NCBI GenBank assembly: GCA_004298045.1
Contig: SCRM01000007.1
Coordinates: 1-64,000 of the forward strand
Direction: 5' to 3'
Length of the DNA: 64,000 nucleotides
Source: Rhodanobacter sp.
Lineage (GTDB): Bacteria > Pseudomonadota > Gammaproteobacteria > Xanthomonadales > Rhodanobacteraceae
Positions 60,344-64,000 of the stretch are shown in pieces. A program made the position numbers and the translations under genes. The notes below the pieces were generated by a model, which worked only from the letters and a program-made list of their open reading frames with translations, searched no databases and was not told the origin of the DNA. Position 1 is the stretch's first letter, and every line of letters starts with the position of its first letter.

Positions 60344-62788
60344 TCAGGCCTCCCCCTTGCCGGCCATCCGGCCGAACGACGGCGGCCGGTCTTCCGGCGC
60401 GGCGCCGAAGCGCTTGTTCGGCTTGTCGCCCATCGCGAACGCCAGCGTGCCGCCGGCGGCGAGTTCGGCGTGGCTGATCCAGCTCTTCGTCCACGGCTTG
60501 CCGTTCCAGGTGACGGACTGGATGTAGGGCTTGCCCGGACCGTTGCCGTGCGCCTCCACGACCAGCTTCTTGCCCGCGCCCAGCATCACTTCGGCGTGGT
60601 CCAGCAGCGGGCCACCGAACACATAGTGCGTGCTCACCGGATCGACCGGGTACAGGCCCAGCGCGCTCAGCACGTACCACGCGCTCATCTGGCCGCAGTC
60701 CTCGTTGCCGGCGAGGCCGTCCGGCTGCGGCGGGTACATGGTCTCCAGCAGCATGCGCACGCGCGACTGGGTCTTCCAGTGGTTGCCGGTGTAGGCGTAG
60801 AGGTAGGCCACATGGTGGCTGGGCTCGTTGCCGTGCGCGTACTGGCCGATCATGCCGGCGATGTCCGGCGGCGCGTCGGCGGGCAGTTTGGAGCGGGTGG
60901 TGAACAGTTCGTCCAGCTTGCGCTCGAACGCGGCCACGCCGCCGAACATGCCCATGTAGCCGTACAGGTCGTGCTGGTTGAGGAAGGTGGCCACCCACGG
61001 GTTGGACTCGGTGAAGTCGCGCCACTTCTCGAAGTGCCCCATCTCGCGCGGGTCGAACGGTTCCAGCCACTGGCCGTTACTGCCGCGCGGGCGCATGAAG
61101 GTGAGCTTCTGGTCGAACACGTGGCGGTAGTTGCGCGAGCGCTCGCGCAGCTTTTTCGCATCGTCCTTCGCGCCGACGCGCTCGGCCAGGTCCGCCAGCG
61201 CCCAGTCGTCATAGGCGTATTCCAGGGTCTTGCTGACCGTCTCGCCCTCCTTGTCGCTGGGAATGTAGCCGAGCTTGCGGTACCACGGCAGGCCGCGGTA
61301 GTCGTCGTCGAAGGCGCGCTTGCGAAAGAGCGGCCAAGCCTTGGCGTAGTCGATGCCGGTGAAGCCCTTGGCATGCGCCTCGGCGATCACCACCGCGGAG
61401 TGGTAGCCGATCATGGTGCCGGTCTCTACGCCCTGCAGCGGCCACACCGGCGGGCCTTCCGGGCTTTCCGCGGTCATCCGCACCAGGCCGTTGACGATGT
61501 CAGGCACCTTGTCGGGCTGATACAGCGTGTACAGCGGGTGCAGCGCGCGATAGGTGTCCCACAGCGAGTAGGTGCTGTAGTTGTGCTGGCCCTTGGGCAG
61601 CTCGTGGACCTTCAGGTCCATGCCGCGGTAGCGGCCATCGACGTCGCTGAACAGCGTGGGTGCGAGCATGGTGTGGTATAGCGCGCTGTAGAACGTGCGC
61701 TTGACCGGCACCGACGGCGTGTCGATGTGGATGCGCGACAGCTCGGTTTCCCAGTTCTTGGCCGCGGCCTGCCGCACCTGCTCGAAATCCCAGCCGGGCA
61801 ATTCCGATTCCAGGTTGCGCAGCGCGCCGGCAACGTCCACGCCGGAGAGGCCCACCTTCACCAGCAGCGGCGCCTTGTTCGCGTCGTCCAGGTGCAGCGC
61901 GGCCTTGAGGTGCGTGCCCTTGGCCTCGCCGGTGCCGCTGGGCAGCGGCTGGTTTTCGCTGTACAGCGTGGCCTGCGCGAACGGCCGCGACAGCTTCATC
62001 GCGAAGTAGATGTGCCGCCCGTTCGCCCACTGATGCACGCGGCGGCTGCCGACCAGGGTGTCGTTGCCCACTAGTTTCAGTGTGGCGTCCGACACCTTGC
62101 ACGGCACCTTGGGGTCGTCGTGGAAGCCGTGCGCGAAGTCCACCAGCAGGTGCGCCTTGCCACCCTTGGCGAAGGTGTAGCGGTGCAGGCCCGTGCGCAG
62201 CGTGGCGGTGAGCTCGGCAAGGATGTCGTGGTCGGTGAGGCGCACGCGGTAGTAGCCGGGCACACCCTGTTCGGAGGCCCGGTCGTAGCGCGAGCGATAG
62301 CCCTTGCCCGGGTGCGCCACCATGTCCGGCGTGAGGTGTGGCCCGCGCGCGGCGCCGTCGAACTTCGAGTAGTAGTTGTACGGCGGCAGGCCGCGTTCGC
62401 CCGGGTCGAGCAGCACCTCGCCCTGCGCCGGCATCACCAGCACGTCGAGCATGTCGCTGGCGCCGGTACCGCTGAGGTGAGTATGCGAGAACCCCATGAT
62501 CGAGCCGTCGGCCTGGTGGTAGCCCGAGCAGGCGTCCCAGCCGAAGTCGTTGGTGTCGGGCGAAAGCTGCACCATGCCCCACGGCAGCGAGGCACCGGGA
62601 TAGGTGTGGCCGTGGCCACCGGTGCCGACGAACACGTCCACCCAGCGCGACACGCCGTTCTTCGCCAGGCCGGTCAGCGCCGCGGCACTGCCTTGGCCGC
62701 GCGGTGCGGCAAGCGCGCCACGCGGATCGAGGCCTCCGAGCAGCGTCAATGCCGCCGCGCCTTGCAGGAATCGTCTGCGGGTCACCAT
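60344..62788 (-). CDS. GH92 exo-alpha-mannosidase, Tat-exported
   Basis: An 814-residue GH92 enzyme with a twin-arginine signal (TRRRFLQGAAALTLLGG). Landmarks: WVDVFVGTGGHGHTYPGASLPWGMVQLSPDT, MGFSHTHLSGTGASDM, YSLWDTYRALHPLYTL, GNEPSHH with catalytic acid Glu655, and GLAGNEDCGQMSAWYVLSALGLYPV with the base Asp. Complete catalytic set, unlike the GH92 at 52128. Lies between GH125 (36 bases upstream) and GH2 in one leftward operon. Tat export suggests folding with bound calcium before transport. Confidence 0.94.
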   Translation of the reverse strand: MVTRRRFLQGAAALTLLGGLDPRGALAAPRGQGSAAALTGLAKNGVSRWVDVFVGTGGHGHTYPGASLPWGMVQLSPDTNDFGWDACSGYHQADGSIMGFSHTHLSGTGASDMLDVLVMPAQGEVLLDPGERGLPPYNYYSKFDGAARGPHLTPDMVAHPGKGYRSRYDRASEQGVPGYYRVRLTDHDILAELTATLRTGLHRYTFAKGGKAHLLVDFAHGFHDDPKVPCKVSDATLKLVGNDTLVGSRRVHQWANGRHIYFAMKLSRPFAQATLYSENQPLPSGTGEAKGTHLKAALHLDDANKAPLLVKVGLSGVDVAGALRNLESELPGWDFEQVRQAAAKNWETELSRIHIDTPSVPVKRTFYSALYHTMLAPTLFSDVDGRYRGMDLKVHELPKGQHNYSTYSLWDTYRALHPLYTLYQPDKVPDIVNGLVRMTAESPEGPPVWPLQGVETGTMIGYHSAVVIAEAHAKGFTGIDYAKAWPLFRKRAFDDDYRGLPWYRKLGYIPSDKEGETVSKTLEYAYDDWALADLAERVGAKDDAKKLRERSRNYRHVFDQKLTFMRPRGSNGQWLEPFDPREMGHFEKWRDFTESNPWVATFLNQHDLYGYMGMFGGVAAFERKLDELFTTRSKLPADAPPDIAGMIGQYAHGNEPSHHVAYLYAYTGNHWKTQSRVRMLLETMYPPQPDGLAGNEDCGQMSAWYVLSALGLYPVDPVSTHYVFGGPLLDHAEVMLGAGKKLVVEAHGNGPGKPYIQSVTWNGKPWTKSWISHAELAAGGTLAFAMGDKPNKRFGAAPEDRPPSFGRMAGKGEA

Positions 62789-62824
62789 GGTCGTGGACTC
62801 CTCTGGGAATGTGGGGTGCGGTGA

Positions 62825-64000
62825 TTACCGCAGCAGTTCGGGGTGGTGGTGGGCCAGTCCGGCGATCAGCTCGCCGAACAGGCTGTTGGCCCAGGCAAAC
62901 CAGGGCCGGGTGAAATGGGCGGGATCGTCCTGGTCGAAGGCCTCGTGCATGAAGCCGGTGCCCGCATGGGTGGTCTTCAGCCAGTGCAGGCACTGGCGGA
63001 TCTCGCCGGCATCCGCGCTGGTGAGCGCGCGCACCATCAGCGACATCGGCCAGATCATGCGCAGGCCCTCGTGCGGCCCGCCGATGCCTTCCGCCGCCTT
63101 GCCGCGGAAGAAATACGGGTTGCGTGCGCCCCAGGCGCGGGCGCGGGTGCGCTGGTAGCGCGCGTCGCCGCGCGCGCAGAAACCGAGATACGGCAGCGCC
63201 AGCAGGCTGGGCACGTTGGCGTCGTCCATGGACAGCTGGTTGCCGTAACCGTCCACCTCATAGGCCCAGAAGTCCGCGCCACCCTCGTGCATCACGGCGT
63301 GCTGCTCCAGCGCCGCCTGCACCTCGGCCGCCAGCGCCTCGCAGTCGGCGGCGAACGCCGCGTCGCCGTGCAGCGCGCGCGCCATCTCCGCGAGCTGGCG
63401 CAGCGAGACCACCGCGAACGCGTTGGCCGGCACGAATAGCGGATAGATGCAGGCATCGTCGGACGGCCGGAACATCGAGAAGATCATCCCCACCGGCAGC
63501 GCCGGATTGCCGTAGCCGCCCAGCGGCACCGTGTCGGTGGGCACCGCCGAGGCGCGCTGGAAGTGGTACGGGCCCGGCCCGTGCTTGCGCTGCTGCGCGC
63601 GGAACGTCGCCAGCACCAGGTGCATCGCGCCGCGCCAGTCGTCGTCGAACGGCACGCGGTCGCCGGTGGCTTTCCAGTAGCCGTGGGCGATGCGGATCGT
63701 CCAGCACAGCGAATCGATCTCCCACTTGCGCTCGGCCACGCCGGGCTGCATGTCGGTGAGGTCGTGCTGCGCCCAGTCCAGCGTGGTCCTGCCGCGCGGA
63801 TCGGGCAGGAAGGCGTTGGCGTACGGGTCGATGGTGATGCACGCCGCGTGGCGATGGATCAGCCCGCGGTACAGCCGGCGCAGCGACGCATCCTTCGCCG
63901 CCAGCGGCAGGTACGGCCACACCTGTGCGGAGGAATCGCGCAGCCACATCGCGTCGATGTCGCCGGTGATGACGAAGGTGTCCGGCTTGCCGTGCAGGGT
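62825..64000 (-). CDS. GH125 exo-alpha-1,6-mannosidase, C-terminal part (runs off window)
   Basis: The visible 391 residues of a GH125 enzyme, whose 5' end lies beyond base 64000. Landmarks are TGDIDAMWLRDSSAQVWPY, DLTDMQPGVAERKWEIDSLCW, GMIFSMFRPSDDACIYPLFVPANAFAV, SMDDANVPSLLALPYLG and FDQDDPAHFTRPWFAWANSLFGELI, the last holding the C-terminal active-site acids. GH125 removes alpha-1,6-linked mannose, complementing the alpha-1,2-type activity of GH92 in mannan breakdown. It heads the GH125-GH92-GH2 order as far as the window shows. Confidence 0.93.
   Translation of the reverse strand, partial: TLHGKPDTFVITGDIDAMWLRDSSAQVWPYLPLAAKDASLRRLYRGLIHRHAACITIDPYANAFLPDPRGRTTLDWAQHDLTDMQPGVAERKWEIDSLCWTIRIAHGYWKATGDRVPFDDDWRGAMHLVLATFRAQQRKHGPGPYHFQRASAVPTDTVPLGGYGNPALPVGMIFSMFRPSDDACIYPLFVPANAFAVVSLRQLAEMARALHGDAAFAADCEALAAEVQAALEQHAVMHEGGADFWAYEVDGYGNQLSMDDANVPSLLALPYLGFCARGDARYQRTRARAWGARNPYFFRGKAAEGIGGPHEGLRMIWPMSLMVRALTSADAGEIRQCLHWLKTTHAGTGFMHEAFDQDDPAHFTRPWFAWANSLFGELIAGLAHHHPELLR

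Noticed and set aside
58193-61681. 1162-codon plus-strand frame antisense to GH2 and GH92
   Set aside because: It runs through two confirmed glycosidase genes and has no signal or motif.

Overview
The window is one stretch of a high-GC gammaproteobacterial chromosome. The mix of a TonB-receptor/GH92 mannan locus under a LacI regulator, a Clp-type (CRP-like) DNA site and ubiquinone-type enzymes suggests Xanthomonadales, perhaps Rhodanobacteraceae; this placement is an inference. No rRNA, tRNA, CRISPR array or intact insertion sequence was seen. Genes are dense and mostly in tightly coupled operons.

Region 1 (1-22636) is a phenol degradation island. A divergently transcribed DmpR-type activator (20942-22636) faces a sigma54 promoter with three phased activator sites. 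Behind it runs one leftward gene series: multicomponent phenol hydroxylase (dmpKLMNOP), ferredoxin (dmpQ), catechol 2,3-dioxygenase (dmpB), a HbpS/GlcG-like protein, then dmpC, D, E, H, F and G. Phenol would become pyruvate and acetyl-CoA. The tautomerase dmpI is not here. The series continues into a YCF48-like lipoprotein, an MMPL/RND transporter, DUF1302 and DUF1329 proteins (probable envelope handling of hydrophobic compounds), a DsbA-family isomerase and the start of methylisocitrate lyase.

Region 2 (22679-27166) is a five-gene overlapping operon: TIM-barrel protein, LuxS-family protein with all catalytic residues, sedoheptulose-7-phosphate-cyclase-like enzyme, UbiG-like methyltransferase and UbiA-like prenyltransferase. 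It partly resembles ebo clusters and is the best candidate here for an undescribed biosynthetic system.

Region 3 (27573-33318) is an RND tripartite efflux operon (MFP, pump, TolC-like lipoprotein) with a textbook CusR-type box upstream, followed by a decayed IS3-type transposase fragment. The likely cognate CusRS-like two-component system lies at 41527-43633.

Region 4 (33972-41143) is a five-gene chain, every junction overlapping: HEAT-repeat membrane protein, processive glycosyltransferase, TPR/YaiO outer-membrane barrel, LTA-synthase-like enzyme and exported TIM-barrel protein. It looks like a synthase-dependent exopolysaccharide system; a perfect CRP/Clp palindrome lies upstream.

Region 5 (43935-64000) is an alpha-mannan utilisation locus: three GH92 enzymes (one with the catalytic acid changed to Gln), GH125, GH2, a TonB-dependent receptor, an exported phosphatase-fold protein, a LacI regulator, a sugar MFS permease, a PfkB sugar kinase and a mannose-isomerase-like epimerase. 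Mannose would be released outside or in the periplasm, imported, isomerised to fructose and phosphorylated.
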